A stretch of DNA of 64,000 nucleotides, taken from Paralichthys olivaceus. Its lineage: Eukaryota > Chordata > Actinopteri > Pleuronectiformes > Paralichthyidae. Within the stretch, counting starts at the first letter, position 1. Each line of letters starts with the position of its first letter. The DNA is taken from the NCBI RefSeq assembly GCF_024713975.1, contig NC_091097.1, positions 9,182,361 through 9,246,360 of the forward strand, in the 5' to 3' direction. Below the pieces are notes generated by a model. The model made no database searches, was not told the DNA's origin, and worked only from the letters and a program-made list of their open reading frames with translations. Positions 36,307 to 48,344 of this stretch are shown here, piece after piece. A program made the translations under genes and the position numbers.

Positions 36307-37383
36307 TTGGCTTTTCCAGGAATTCTTGTTGCGATCTTTTCATCCAGATGACTCCGGACAAATGCTCTATTATGAAGATGTTCCTATGCTTTTTAAGTTA
36401 ACAGTGTTATTTCTTCCGCTAACCTGAGCTGGCAGATTTCCAAAAGCATCCTTTGCTTGTGACCAAATCTGAGGTTCATCAGGACAAAGCACTTTTACGT
36501 TTTTGATATTTTTGGGTGAACTGACCTAATTTAAATCCTTGACATTCCTCAGATTTGTGTCCCAACGAACAAAAAAAGAAATTAACCCCCTCAAAATCTC
36601 AGCATCTATTCATTCTTATGTATTTAATAACACTCCTTGCATTTGTCTCAATCAGGGAAGAATAATGATGGGAAGAGATTTTGATTTGGGGGGGTTACAA
36701 TCAGCTTTTGAAAAAGATGTTGATCTTTGTTTGAAAATTGCACAGCTGAATTTCAAATGACAGCTGGTGTTTGCTCCTGAGACGATTTTCACCTCCAGAG
36801 GTTCAGCAGTGCACAAGTTTAAGCTGGAGACAGAGAACCCAAAATAACCATGTTATCTAAGTAATAAGCACATGTGTAATCCCAGCCTCAGTCTATAATA
36901 GTTTGCACAAAAGACTGATGAGCCTCTCTGTTATTATTATTATTATTATTAACATGAATGTTCTTTATTTACACATAATATTGGCTGGTTACTGCTGAAG
37001 CCTGTGAGGTGAAAACTTAGCAGGAGCAACATCGGTGTTTCCACATGGAGGCGTTTATTCCCTCTGTGTTTTCTCTCACCCATATTGGGTTTCGCTGTAC
37101 ATCTTGTTTACAGTATTGTGTACTGTGCTTTTTGTTCAAATGAGTAGTTACCGTAAATGTTTAGAATGTAATTCCCCCCCTTCTGCGGTTTACATATGCT
37201 GTTAATGACCTGGACATGATTGTTGTACAGCTTTGAACTGTGTGACTAAAAAAACTGTGGTGTTTATTCTCCAGTATCTGGAGGGGTTCAAATGTTCATT
37301 CTCAATACTGGCTTCTCAGGAATTATGAGCTTGATGGTGGCGTCTGCTGCCTTAAGGGCCCCACAGTGGGACCTGAAACTTTG

Positions 37384-37389
37384 AATAAA
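37384..37389 (+). terminator. lfng polyadenylation signal
   Basis: AATAAA lies 1.58 kb after the lfng stop, with a GU/U-rich element about 35 bases downstream. It is the first canonical hexamer on this strand after the stop codon. Confidence 0.6.
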
Positions 37390-37779
37390 AGAGCATAACC
37401 ACTGAGAAATGTTACATTACTGGTCGTGTTTTTATTTGCAAGTTCACCATTGTACACGTATTGTTATATAATAAAACAATCAGTTTTAACTTGAGCACTT
37501 GAGCACATGAGCATTAGTCAAATAGAAAATCTGATGGCAAGGAAATTTCATTGTTTACTTGGTAGATTTCTATTTCATATAGGCGTCATAAACAAAACTA
37601 AATCCAATCCATTAGAATACATACATTTCAATGCAATTCAATTCTTTACAAATATATGTTGTTCATTCCAATTAAGATCTAGTGAGTTCACAAAACTAGC
37701 TTCTTCATAGCCCTCTACTACAATATAATGCACAATTTAATTATGTAGTTTATAGTCACAGAGTACCTTTACTTCAGAT

Positions 37780-38110
37780 TTTTGAAGAAATAGTTTGACA
37801 TTTTGGGAAATCTGTCATTTGTCTGTTGTGACAACATGGCATGATGACGCTGCAGCTTGAAGGGTGGCAACGTAGTTGAGCATGAAGATGGGAAAGGGCA
37901 AAGCTAGGTCGATACATAAGTAACAAAATCTACCAGCATCTCTAAATCCCATAATCAACATTTTATATATTGTTAATCTGCACAACAGCAGAATGTAAAA
38001 TCAACAGACTGTGGTTTTACAGTGTGTAATGAAATGTACTACTTATTGGCTGTTACCAGCTGCTTAATACTAGAATTTTAAAAACCTTTTAAGAGCATGT
38101 CATAAAAAAA
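37780..38110. repeat. Teleost repeat C
   Basis: GAAATAGTTTGACATTTTGGGAAAT and, farther on, GTAACAAAATCTACCAGCATCTC are the recognised start and later part of a common teleost repeat. It begins about 370 bases after the lfng poly(A) site. Confidence 0.45.
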
Positions 38111-39784
38111 ATATTTTATATGTTAAATTCTGACAATCAACTTTTTTATGATATTAGTAGATTTGGTCCAACATTTCCCACAATCAGTTCTGTAACAACT
38201 GCAGCTAAAATAATGAGGTCTGTCTGTCTGCGTGGATGGTAAAAATATTACGGACCATAGCACAAGCATGCAGTAGTCCAACAGTGTATATACTGCTTCA
38301 GTACTTACTTACTAGTACTATGAAAAGTGTTAAACATATTTTGGTTTATCATGAAACAATGAATTCCAATTAGAAACAGTGTCATGGTAGCCAGCTACAA
38401 CATCCAAATGTTGCTTAAATGCTAATGCATCACTTGGGTTAATTAAAGCATTGTTATATAACACCGTCAGATGCCCCGTTATACTGTTCCTACATGATGG
38501 TGTTGCCATAAGTTAGTGATCTGAACACTTCCACCAGTGATTGTGATGAATGGTCCCATTCAGAGTTTTCGCGACATTGAAAACACAACAGCCCCATGAG
38601 ATATTTCTCTCCATTATGACTTCAAATTATGCCACCAGCCTCCAGAAGCACACACTGGCTGAACCCCGGCAAGCCTGAAGATTCATCACCAAAGCCTCAC
38701 TTGAGAGACAAATCACCCAGAGAGACATCCTCACCACAAACCATAATCACAGCTTTGCCTTCCAGTTATGTATAGTGGGAAAAACTGCAGTGTTTAATGT
38801 GTCTAAACCTTGTGTTCAACATCAGTCATCTGAGCCTGTTTTCTTCTCTCCATTGACTCGTAAAATGTTTCCACCAAATCTGCACAGAGGTTTCAAATCA
38901 TCTGTTGTGTAAAATAAGAAACAATCCGAGCAGTTTGATTTGTAGCTTCATTCAGTGTCAAGTCGGCTTCTCTCGGCTCGCTAACAAGAGGAAGAGGCAG
39001 ATCCCTCCTCTGGCACTGCACCCATGGGAAAAGAGGGCATGCGGATTAAGCATAAAACTCTTGTATTATTAAACTGGCAAGATGTGGATGTGCAAACAGT
39101 AATCGGATCGGCAGCAGTTTGATCTGTTGCTACAAAAGAGAAAAGTTGTTACATAAATAACAAAATCAGATGAGTGTTGGTCTAATCTGTCTCTAATCGT
39201 TTTAAGCTCAGACTCTCAAAACTACCACTTTTATGTAACACGTCACATCCAAAGAGTGTTTTTGTTCACTGAAACGCAACTTTAATTCCCAGAGACGTGT
39301 GCATGTGCGGAATTGCAACGAAAACGACTTTACATTTTTTCTCGGACCATTTTCCTCGGCCCATTTGTAAACGCTTTGAATCAGAGACCCTTCAAACATG
39401 TCACATCTGTGAGTAACTTTGGAAGAATGGCAGTTGTTGCATGTGAGCGGTTTCTCCGCTGTTTATCTTCCCTGAACATTTGCTATTGTAGTCGTGTTTG
39501 TTCCCATACCAGCAGATGCAGCATAATAAATACAGCGGGTTTGAAGTGTGTGATCAGCAGCTCAGTTTACTCTGTGAGCTGAGGCCAGACGTTTTCAGCA
39601 GCCCCACAGAGGGACAGATTGGACATAGAACAGAGAGAAGGACACTAATGGAACCATTACACATCAGAGCTCAGAATTACAGATGCTCTCCAAAAGATTG
39701 GCTCATGCAATTAAAGAGTTCTCATTGGTTGCAAAAGCATTACTTCACTCTAAAACGTCATTTTCTGACTTCAGAGTGATGTCA

Positions 39785-39865
39785 TCAGAATCAGAATACC
39801 TTTATTGTCCCACAAACGGGGAAATTACTTTGTCACAGCAGCAACAGGACAGTAGTGTTTTTTCA
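39785..39865. repeat. SINE/LINE-tail-like repeat fragment
   Basis: CAGAATCAGAATACCTTTATTGTCCCACAAACGGGGAAATTAC followed by TTTGTCACAGCAGCAACAGG resembles a repeat tail common in teleosts. Short and without flanking parts. Confidence 0.45.
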
Positions 39866-40074
39866 AAACAATATGATGATGTCACACCCACCATATGATC
39901 ATAAATAAATTTTGGATCTATAAAACGTCAATTTTTTTGAAATATGCTTGATTAAATTTGACTTTATTGTGACTTCTCCATGATTAATATGATGGTGATT
40001 CATTGATTGATCAATATAATCTGTAGATTCTCTCTCTTTTCCTATTAAATGAGGAAATATCTTATCTAAAATAT

Positions 40075-40280
40075 GTTTTTCAGACCATATCTTTGTCAAC
40101 CTTAACCTTTGACCTTTGACGGACCAACTCCAAAAGTTATTCATCTGGTGATACCCTCCAAAGTATCATTCCCACAAAATTTGGTTGAATCAACATGTGC
40201 TTTGCTGAGTATTTTGTACACATACATACACTCCAGGGTGGAGACAATACCCTGCCATTGCACGGGGTGATAAAAAGTCA
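40075..40280. repeat. Decayed teleost repeat (CCTTTGACCTTTGAC type)
   Basis: CTTAACCTTTGACCTTTGACGGACCAACTCC, AAATTTGGTTGAATCAAC and a late GGTGGAGACAATACC are in the order of a repeat that usually ends in GGCGGAGGCATAA. The end here is altered. Confidence 0.4.
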
Positions 40281-40919
40281 GTATCATGACTGGGAGTGTA
40301 ACTCAGGTAACTCTAACTCTGAGCACTCGTGTGATTTCAGCTGTTTTGCATATAGAGTACAGTGAGTGTGATGTGGCAACAGATAAGAAGAAAACAAACA
40401 TCCAACTGCAGCCGCCCACCGCTGGCCCACCACCTGCCTGTCATCCGCACCGTGGTGAAACATGACTGCAGGCTGTAGCTGCGGATGATTATCTGCCACT
40501 GATAAAGGATCCGGCTTCCAACATGTCATCGTGCTCTGTTTACACAACATGAAGCGCCTGCATGACTTGAGTCTGTCTCAGTTTGAGTCATAGTTGAAAA
40601 GAGATGCAGCTTCATTGCTCTTTTTTTTTTCACCGCAGGCAGAAGTCAAACTCACAAACATGGAGCGTCTCGTCTGTCTCACATGAAATGACCCAACACT
40701 TAGATGATCACTGAACCTGCTTCTCATCCAGGAGTTTAACTTTTCATTTTCAGGATTTTCTGTGTATAAAGTTGTCAGTGCAACCTCAGTGGTTTATGTA
40801 AACACAGAGAAATGGATTTGAAAGATGATACTTGTGTTGATCATGTAGGGAGCACTGAAGTGGGTGAGCTGACCAGAGCCTGAACATTTGGTGTTGAGGA
40901 GTCGATCAAACATGCACAA

Positions 40920-41170
40920 CGACTACAGAGAGACATGGAGTCACTACAGACATGTGGAAATGATAAAAAGAAAAGCTAAATAAACAAAGATCGACAAAAC
41001 ATCCTCAAAGATATGCAAAATGATTACAAAGAGACATAAAACAATCACAAAAATGCACAAAATGACACAGAACTGCTAAACAACCACAGAGAGATGTGAC
41101 TACTAACTCTGACACAAACTCAAAACAACAAAATGCAAAACAGCACAAAAATGTTATAGTGGTTTTCTAA
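40920..41170. repeat. Degenerate ~20-bp tandem repeat (CACAAAACAACCACAAAGAGA type)
   Basis: Units such as GACTACAGAGAGACATGGAG, GATTACAAAGAGACATAAAAC, AATCACAAAAATGCACAAAATG and AACCACAGAGAGATGTGAC recur at roughly 20-base spacing with many substitutions. It looks like an old minisatellite. Confidence 0.55.
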
Positions 41171-43262
41171 AGAGTAGTAAAAAGAAGTAAAACAAACTTA
41201 CGTAAAGTGTGAATCATTCGTAGAATTTTTCTTTCATTCATAACTTTCTGGAGTTCAATATTTTTCATTTTAAAAAGTTGATTTTTAAATTTCACAAACA
41301 CGGGATATCGAGGCCTCACAGGTTTTCAACAACAACATAATTTAAGCCTCGTCCCCGTCTGATGGTGGACTGACAGGACACACTCTTAAATCCGTTAATT
41401 GTTTGTTCCCTGCTGATTAAAACACAAACACCAGGGTGAGCGTTCTCACACCTCCCATCAGTGCTCTGAGTGGAAGATGTGAAATTTCACAACACTTGTA
41501 AAATCACTGTTTGTCTCAGGAACACAGCAGCACGTCTGACCGTCAGACCCCACAGAGGGAGCAGAGGAGTGGGAGCGGATGTGGCGCAGGGTGGACGGCT
41601 GCCACAGAGGGACATTCCTCAGAGTGCATGGGATTACAGAGACGCTGGCCACTCGCACATTGTCTTCATGACTCTCCTCTGCTATATCAGTCAGTCTCCA
41701 ATTAACAGGCCGCATTGTCTGCAGGATTAGCAGCGGCGGGACAAGCTCCGCTGGCCTGCAGAGAGATCTCACAGCAACTGGCACAGGCCTTAATCCTCCG
41801 CTACGTGTGCTCTGAGGACACGCCAAGTGGGAGTTTACCATAATCCAGGTATCACATAACCCCACTATAGAAGGACTTGAACTTTGTAGTAAGCAGCACT
41901 TGAGTGGTGGATTTGAGGAATTTGAAGGAGGACGAGTTTTTCTGCCTCCAGCTGAGCAGGAGCTGTTGTTTTCCTCCTTAGTTAAAAGATGCACTGAAGT
42001 TTCATTCTGCATATTAGTTTTTATCCAAATATTCACATCTGTTTCACATCTGTAATGAATAAACACATTTTTGCAAGAGTCATTCTGCACTACAACGTTT
42101 AACTTTCACACACATTTAACATAGATAATCACTATATAAAATAAACCAAATTCTTTGAAATACAATACAATAGTAGTTACAAAAAGACTTAAGAGTGTTT
42201 AGATGTTTCTTATAACTCACAGCAATAATTTCTCCTATAAACACATGCTGTATGTCATATAATTGAATTATAATTATTTTATATACCAGCATCAAATCAT
42301 GGATCATTCATAGGAGTTCAAATTTTTAAAGTTAAAGTCTGAAACCTGCTTAGAAGTTTGTTATAAACCCTTTAATGTCTTTATTCTGCATTGAAATGAT
42401 AAACGGGGCGTCAGCAGTCCAACATTTGTTCTTTTATATCAACACTTTTTGCCAAAAGGGGCATAAGCAGATTTTTTTTCTATTATACATTCAAGTCATT
42501 CAATGATAATTTCACTGGTAGAAACTCCACAATCTGTTGTGTAATGTTCTTCATGCTCCAACTCGCAAAATGAAAAAAACAACATTGATCATTTCAAGAA
42601 AAGTGTTAATCTCAGCAACTTTTTATTTCAGTCTGTAAATGTTCAAACTGCCTTTCACAACAAAAGACTTCTGAAATATGACATGCACCCAAGAACAGAA
42701 CGATTCAGCAGAGTAATGATCTTTTAAAAAGTAAAAACGATGGTCAAAGGATCTGTTGTCTCATCATTACACTGACAAGGAGCCATTAACTGTCAAACAG
42801 GCCAAAATTTAAAAAAACACAAACGTAAAATGGTTTAGATTGACAACATGAAAAACAGTGTTGGTGATTTAAACAGTCAGATAACTGTGACTAACATTTA
42901 TTGTGACACTAAAGCTACAATAACTGAATCAGAGAGCTTTGCACAAATGCAAATCAGGATGCAAATGATGCTGAACAACGTCAGAGAGTGATAACTCATC
43001 ACCTCTGTGAACATAAGGCAGCCGGAGGACAGCTGCTTCTCTCCTGTGCTTGAATTGTGTTTCTGAATCTTTTTACGTAACCTTGGAAATAACGATGCAC
43101 ACGTTTCGTGGCTGTGAGCTGAGTTCATGTGGTTCATTTTAAAAGTGGCAGTGAAGCACTGGATCATGAATAAGTTCTTCACTCAGACGACTTAGGACAA
43201 CGTTGAAAGAATAGGGAGGAAAGGGAAGGGCTTTTAGAAAGTCATGAAGCATCTCAGTGAGC

Positions 43263-43290
43263 GGGGGGGGGGGGGGGGGGGGGGGGGGGG
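43263..43290. repeat. Poly-G run of 28
   Basis: 28 consecutive G bases in intergenic DNA between lfng and ttyh3. Runs of this length are uncommon and often wrongly sized in assemblies. Confidence 0.9.
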
Positions 43291-46200
43291 ACCAGACAGC
43301 TCCGTAAATCCTTCTCTGCCTACGTGCTCCCTCTGACTGGTGCGGGTGAGGTGTACAAAGGAGGAGGTGAGGTGTGAATAACGCGAGCGCCAACTCCCAG
43401 GACACACAGCTGCCTCCCCCTGAGCCACAAAAGAGACAAACCAGGGACCCTGTTTCCTTTGACTCCCTTTAAGAGCAACAAAGAAGCAGGACTCCCTCCA
43501 GAAAACAGGAAAACGGCCTCATCCATCCTGCAGCGTCACCATGATGTGCAGGGAAACGAGACGTGAAGTGAACATGATGAAGCGGATGCAAGTAGCAGAG
43601 CTCGTATTTAGTTTCTGCTCCAAAATGTTAATTTGACAGCTGTACAAAATATATACAACAAAGCAGTGCTTAGTTAGGGCCCTTCTCACATTTCAGATGT
43701 TTATTATGCTGCTTTCAGACGTGCACTGAACTCCAATGTCCAATATTTCACTAAAAAGATCCAAAAAAGTACAAATATATGTTATGTATGTGTCAGAACT
43801 TAGTTTTGTCTTCTGTCTTCCCCATTATTCATCTCATGGCCCCTCACATCTCTCTGGTGACCCTTGAAGGGCCCCGACCCCTAGGTTGGTAACCACAGGA
43901 CTAAACAACGAAACAGCTCAACTGCAACTTTTTTATTAAATGCAAGACAAAAACTATTTTAAATCATTGGTTTAACAATCAGCCATGTACAGTTATTGAT
44001 CGTTCCACCAGATCTGATCGAGTAATGTCCACTGTGAGTTGTGTTATTTTCATCATGCTCTTGAACAAATGGAAACTCTCATGCAGCCAGGGAGGCCGGC
44101 GAACAATCTTAAAATGGCATGTTTTGGAAAAAAGCCGTCAGTGCTGTGGCGTAGAAATGATTTCCTGCTGAAAACATGCGAAACCTCAAGTTTATGTTCT
44201 GTTCGATCATTTTCTGAATGTTTGATACCAGAGTTTTACCAAACACAGTGTGAACTATAGAACGGACTCACACTCACACACACACAGAGGAGCTCGTACA
44301 GGTGCATTTTTTAAATGGACGTCTGGACTTGTGCAGCCTGAACCCTCTCGTGTGTGTCCTGGCAGCTGCCTGGCACCGAGAGGACGGAGTTAGAAAGACC
44401 ACATGGCAGAGAGCCCGGCCACACTCAGGAAGTGTCCTTGGGGGGAAGAGGATGGGGAGGAAGGGGGGTTCAGAGGGTGCAGGCCCTCCCTCCCTCCCTC
44501 CCTCACCATTCAGCTCCCTCACCTCAAAGCATTAGAGACGCATTCCTCCGGTCCAGCAACAAGCAGGGTAATTCAATTTCCCCGACAGTGAGGGCCGTGT
44601 GAAATTTAATTTGCATCTCTGGGTCTGCGTGTATGACGGGTTATAAAGAAAAACAAAAAAACTCCGTCATGCTTTGTTTGTTTACTGCTTTGTTCAGTTC
44701 AGCCCCTTGAAACCCCCCCAGTAAACAGCAGGGAGTGCAGGAGATGATGGAGTCTCTATATTCATCTGTAGAGAAAAAAAGACAAAAAGCAGAGAACATA
44801 CTGCCCCAAAATATTTTATATTTTAGTGGCCTGAGTTTGTTACGTGTGCTACAAAAGGAATAAGGAATAATGGTGAAAAATCAGTGAAGCATTTGAAATT
44901 TCCAAATATGTGAAGACAGATGAGATCTTTTCATATCTGGACCCAGTCACCAGTCCTCCTCACGAGAAGTCAGTGTTCGGGGAGACAGCAGCTGCCGCTA
45001 TGAAGCAAGCTGACAAAGCCAGACTGGTGGCCCGGTGCTGACACTGACCTCTCGTCTGCTGTCGGCCCAGAGGGGTCAGAAACACAAGACTGCTTTTCTG
45101 CTCCGCTCACAGGCCTGCAGGCCTGCGGTCTGTCAGGAATAAATACTGATATACACAGGAAATCTGCAGGAGGAATACAGCTTTCTTCAGAAATCATGTC
45201 TTCAGTCTCGTGAACGTTGAAGGGGGGAGTCATCACAGTCACACAAAAAGATATAGAGACGGTTAATATGTATGTTTTCAGCTTAAAAACCTGAAATAAC
45301 AGAATTGTATGTTGCGACTTGAAAAAACAAGTATTTAACTCACAACTGATATATCTTCACTCTGTTTGCAAACTGTAGCTCATTCTCACATCCAGCAGTT
45401 ACAGAGCAACATTATCGTTCATTTGAAGTCAGACTTTAAGACACCGGAGACATACAAGTCACATATTCTCCCTCTTTCAGCTCTGTGTTTGGTCTCCATC
45501 ATAAACTGAGGAAAACTGTTCTGGCTTTGTAGTCAGTTGCTAAATGCAGTGAGAATGAATAAAAACAGTTATTGTTTTAAACAGTGAAGGTGTATCTCTC
45601 TCATGTCTCTCACATCTTGTGTCACTGTTCTATAGTTGATATATATATATGTTACCATGCAACTGTGCTCAAGTTCATACTCAACACAACATGTCATCAG
45701 TGAAAGATAGATGGATGAGTGGTCGGCTGGATGAGAACTAAAACACTAAGGAACATCTTATTGATCCACCAGATGACTGGTTCTATTTTATTTTAAACCT
45801 TTGTAAACTGAAATGTGACTTTTAAAGATATTTTTTAAGGAAATTGAAACGTTGGAAATATTTTCAAGATATTTAAGATCTGCAGATGAAATGTACTTTA
45901 TAAAGTTAATATACTACAGGCAACAAAAAAAATCCTCTTTGGCATTAAATATACTTTACAAACTCCTGTATGAAGTAAAAAAAAGACCATTTGTTTAAAT
46001 GAGTTAAAACCTTTCTATGTATAATTGTACTATATCACATGCTATGGTTATCGTGAGTTTGTATGTTGTATTGCTTCACTCACAGAGATCTGAGCTTTGG
46101 TAAGATTCAGTAAAAGGTAATGTTGGTAAAATGACCAGTACCATTAAACCTCTGGACACAGTGAAGTTTTGCCGCCACCTAGTGTCTGTTCGTGGTCTGG

Positions 46201-46384
46201 CTGTTGACACCAGCTTCTCTATAACAGGAAAGAATCCAAAGAGGGGGGGGTGTCTACAGTTAAAGTTTGTTTAATTTTAAAACACAGCATTCAAGCTCAG
46301 AATGACCACAGGTTTTACATGTACACATTTTAGAGACAGCAAACAAGATGTACAGAATAAAAAAATGATTACACCCCTAGTGAC

Positions 46385-46390
46385 TTTATT
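46385..46390 (-). terminator. Candidate ttyh3 polyadenylation signal
   Basis: Plus-strand TTTATT reads AATAAA on the ttyh3 strand, about 1.95 kb after the stop codon. U-rich sequence follows within 40 bases. Assigned by position and context only. Confidence 0.35.
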
Positions 46391-48254
46391 TTTTTACCAG
46401 AAATAAAACCTCAATAAAAAAAATTGAAAATCTATTTACTGTATTCACATTAATGAAGCAACACATTGTGCTTGCTACAGATTCTAAAATGAAATAAAAA
46501 AAACCTCTAAGAGCAAATCAATCACGAATATTTAAAAAAATGTAAAATAAGCTTTAACAAATTAAAAAGAAAAGTCAATTTCAGTACTTTTTTTTTCTTC
46601 ATTTTGTAAATGTCCACAACCTGTACAACAGCTTTGCATAACAAACAACAAATAGAATATGACCACTACGAAAAACACAAGGATTGCATCAGTGTAGTAA
46701 AAGTCTTGCAGAGCATAAATGTATGGAGAAAAAACGTCAGGCTCGTTTTCTCGTTTGAGCTTTCATCGTTACAAACAGGCCTAAAGACATCTAAAAAAAA
46801 AAAAGATATTCAGAGTTTAAGGGTTGTGCTTCAGATGGCACAATCTCAAAAAATGAAATCACCTCTTGTACTGGTCACAAAAGCACATCGAAGAGAAAAG
46901 CAAGTTGAAGCATCGGAGGTACAAACATCTCATTCCACGTGGATCGTCATGCTTCAACAGGAACAACTTCCAGTTTATATAAGAGAGCGGACTCATGGCA
47001 ACTCTTCACAGCATCCACTCGCCCTTTTCTACTGTTCGTATAAATGCTAAAACACATTTGTGAGACACTGGAATGACAATGCACAAGAGTGTCTCTTCTT
47101 CAGAAGCTGGAATATTTTCACCAAAATGTGCATTAAGACTTAATGTTGGGACGATCAGTGAGTGGCTTTCTCTACCAGACGGTCTCAAGAATGTGTGTAT
47201 GTAATTCCCGGCCATGTTGAGGGAAAAGAAGCTTTACAACTTTGCAGAAAAGTGGAGAGGATTACAAGCAGTCTGGTGAAGAGAGGGCACCGCAAAAAGA
47301 TCTTAAAAAGTCTGGAGTAATATTGAAGAAGACATCACACACTCCTCTGAATTCCAGGGCTTCACCATCGTCAGTAAAAAAAAAAAGAAGACATTTCTGA
47401 TCCAGTAGTATAAAAACTTCTCTTCACTATTGAACTCCTTTCATCTTTGTCCTTATCAAATCCTCTGAGCGTCAAAGTTCACAGCTTCACGAGTTACAGT
47501 GTTGTCACTGCTTTGGAAAAGTGGCTTATAAATGTACATTATTTCTAAAAAAAAGAAAAGCCACAGGAAATAACAGTGTCCCGAGAAGACAAAAAGACTT
47601 GTTCGACGTGCAATGCTGCAGGAAAACTGGTCCCAGACGTCAGATTTAAGACGCAACGCGAAAAACAAGCCGATGTGTGCACATGAAATCTACAGGAAAA
47701 CAATGCAAATTATCAGATTTGCATTTCAAGATCCACGAAACCTGAGCAACTGTGATGTTGCGCTGTGAAATGAATCTACACTACGACAGTTCGATATTTT
47801 GTTAAATGTGTAATAATGCAAGAAAAGATATCTACTTCAGGTAGAGAGAAATCCGTCGATTCCTCCCGTAATTACGTGTAAGGCATCTTCCTCCCTCTCC
47901 CGCTGAGGGGGGGAGAGAGGCTATGGTACAGTACTTAACAAAAACAACTAGAAGTAATCAGTGTTAGTCAGTGAGCACTTCCAGAGTCCTCAACACTGCA
48001 AAGCTTTGTTAGATGTGACGCTGTACAATGTCATGTTGTAAAGGAGAAAAAAAAGTGTAAACGTCAGTCCAGGCTCCGTCAAATCAGAGTGAAGATAATA
48101 TCCCATGAAGATTGTGGAAACTGGAGAGATGAGCTCTGATGTCACGTCCGGCACGTTTTACTTCAACCAATCAGCAATAGCACATTTGGTTTTCCGTTTC
48201 AAGTTGAGTGAGACAGTAACAGTGGAGGAAAAGCAGGGGGTGGAGTGACTGAGG

Positions 48255-48277
48255 AAAAAAAAAAAAAAAAAAAAAAA
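48255..48277. repeat. Poly-A run of 23 (poly-U in ttyh3 3' UTR)
   Basis: 23 consecutive A bases on the plus strand, about 70 bases after the ttyh3 stop codon in the sense of that gene, so the message would carry U23. Confidence 0.9.
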
Positions 48278-48344
48278 CCCTGACTGACTGGATAAGTGAC
48301 TGAATGTGACTTTCGAGACACCAGGGCACAAAGTCCAGTGTGGT

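Larger units (their letters stand above)
35802..37405 (+). other. lfng 3' UTR
   Basis: About 1.6 kb separates the lfng stop codon from the first AATAAA at 37384-37389, which is followed by a GT-rich stretch (TGGTCGTGTTTTTATT) suited to cleavage. The UTR carries a mixed TA/TG microsatellite at 36219-36306 and a short ATT repeat near 36,930. A second AATAAA near 37,470 could give a slightly longer form. Confidence 0.65.
37410..46384. other. lfng-ttyh3 intergenic region
   Basis: About 9 kb between the two converging genes. It contains repeats at 37780, 39785, 40075 and 40920, the poly-G run at 43263, and a minus-strand open frame of 210 codons at 41458-42090 with no recognised domain. No exon of a gene known to lie between LFNG and TTYH3 in mammals is recognised. 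Confidence 0.55.
46385..48344 (-). other. Probable ttyh3 3' UTR
   Basis: Downstream of the ttyh3 stop (48345-48347) there is no further coding exon. The first convincing minus-strand AATAAA, read at plus 46385-46390, is followed by a U-rich stretch. A 2-kb 3' UTR suits a TTYH3-type gene. It contains a 23-base tract that is poly-U in the RNA (48255-48277). The end is uncertain; other AATAAA hexamers lie farther on, for example near 43,934 and 42,624. Confidence 0.4.

Noticed and set aside
40981-41170. Regularly spaced short repeats, considered as a CRISPR-like array
   Set aside because: The units are degenerate ~20-bp tandem repeats without unique spacers, in a vertebrate genome; it is an old minisatellite.
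46610-47050. Plus-strand open frame of 146 codons
   Set aside because: Lies antisense to the probable ttyh3 3' UTR, with low-complexity Lys-rich sequence and no recognised domain or splice context.
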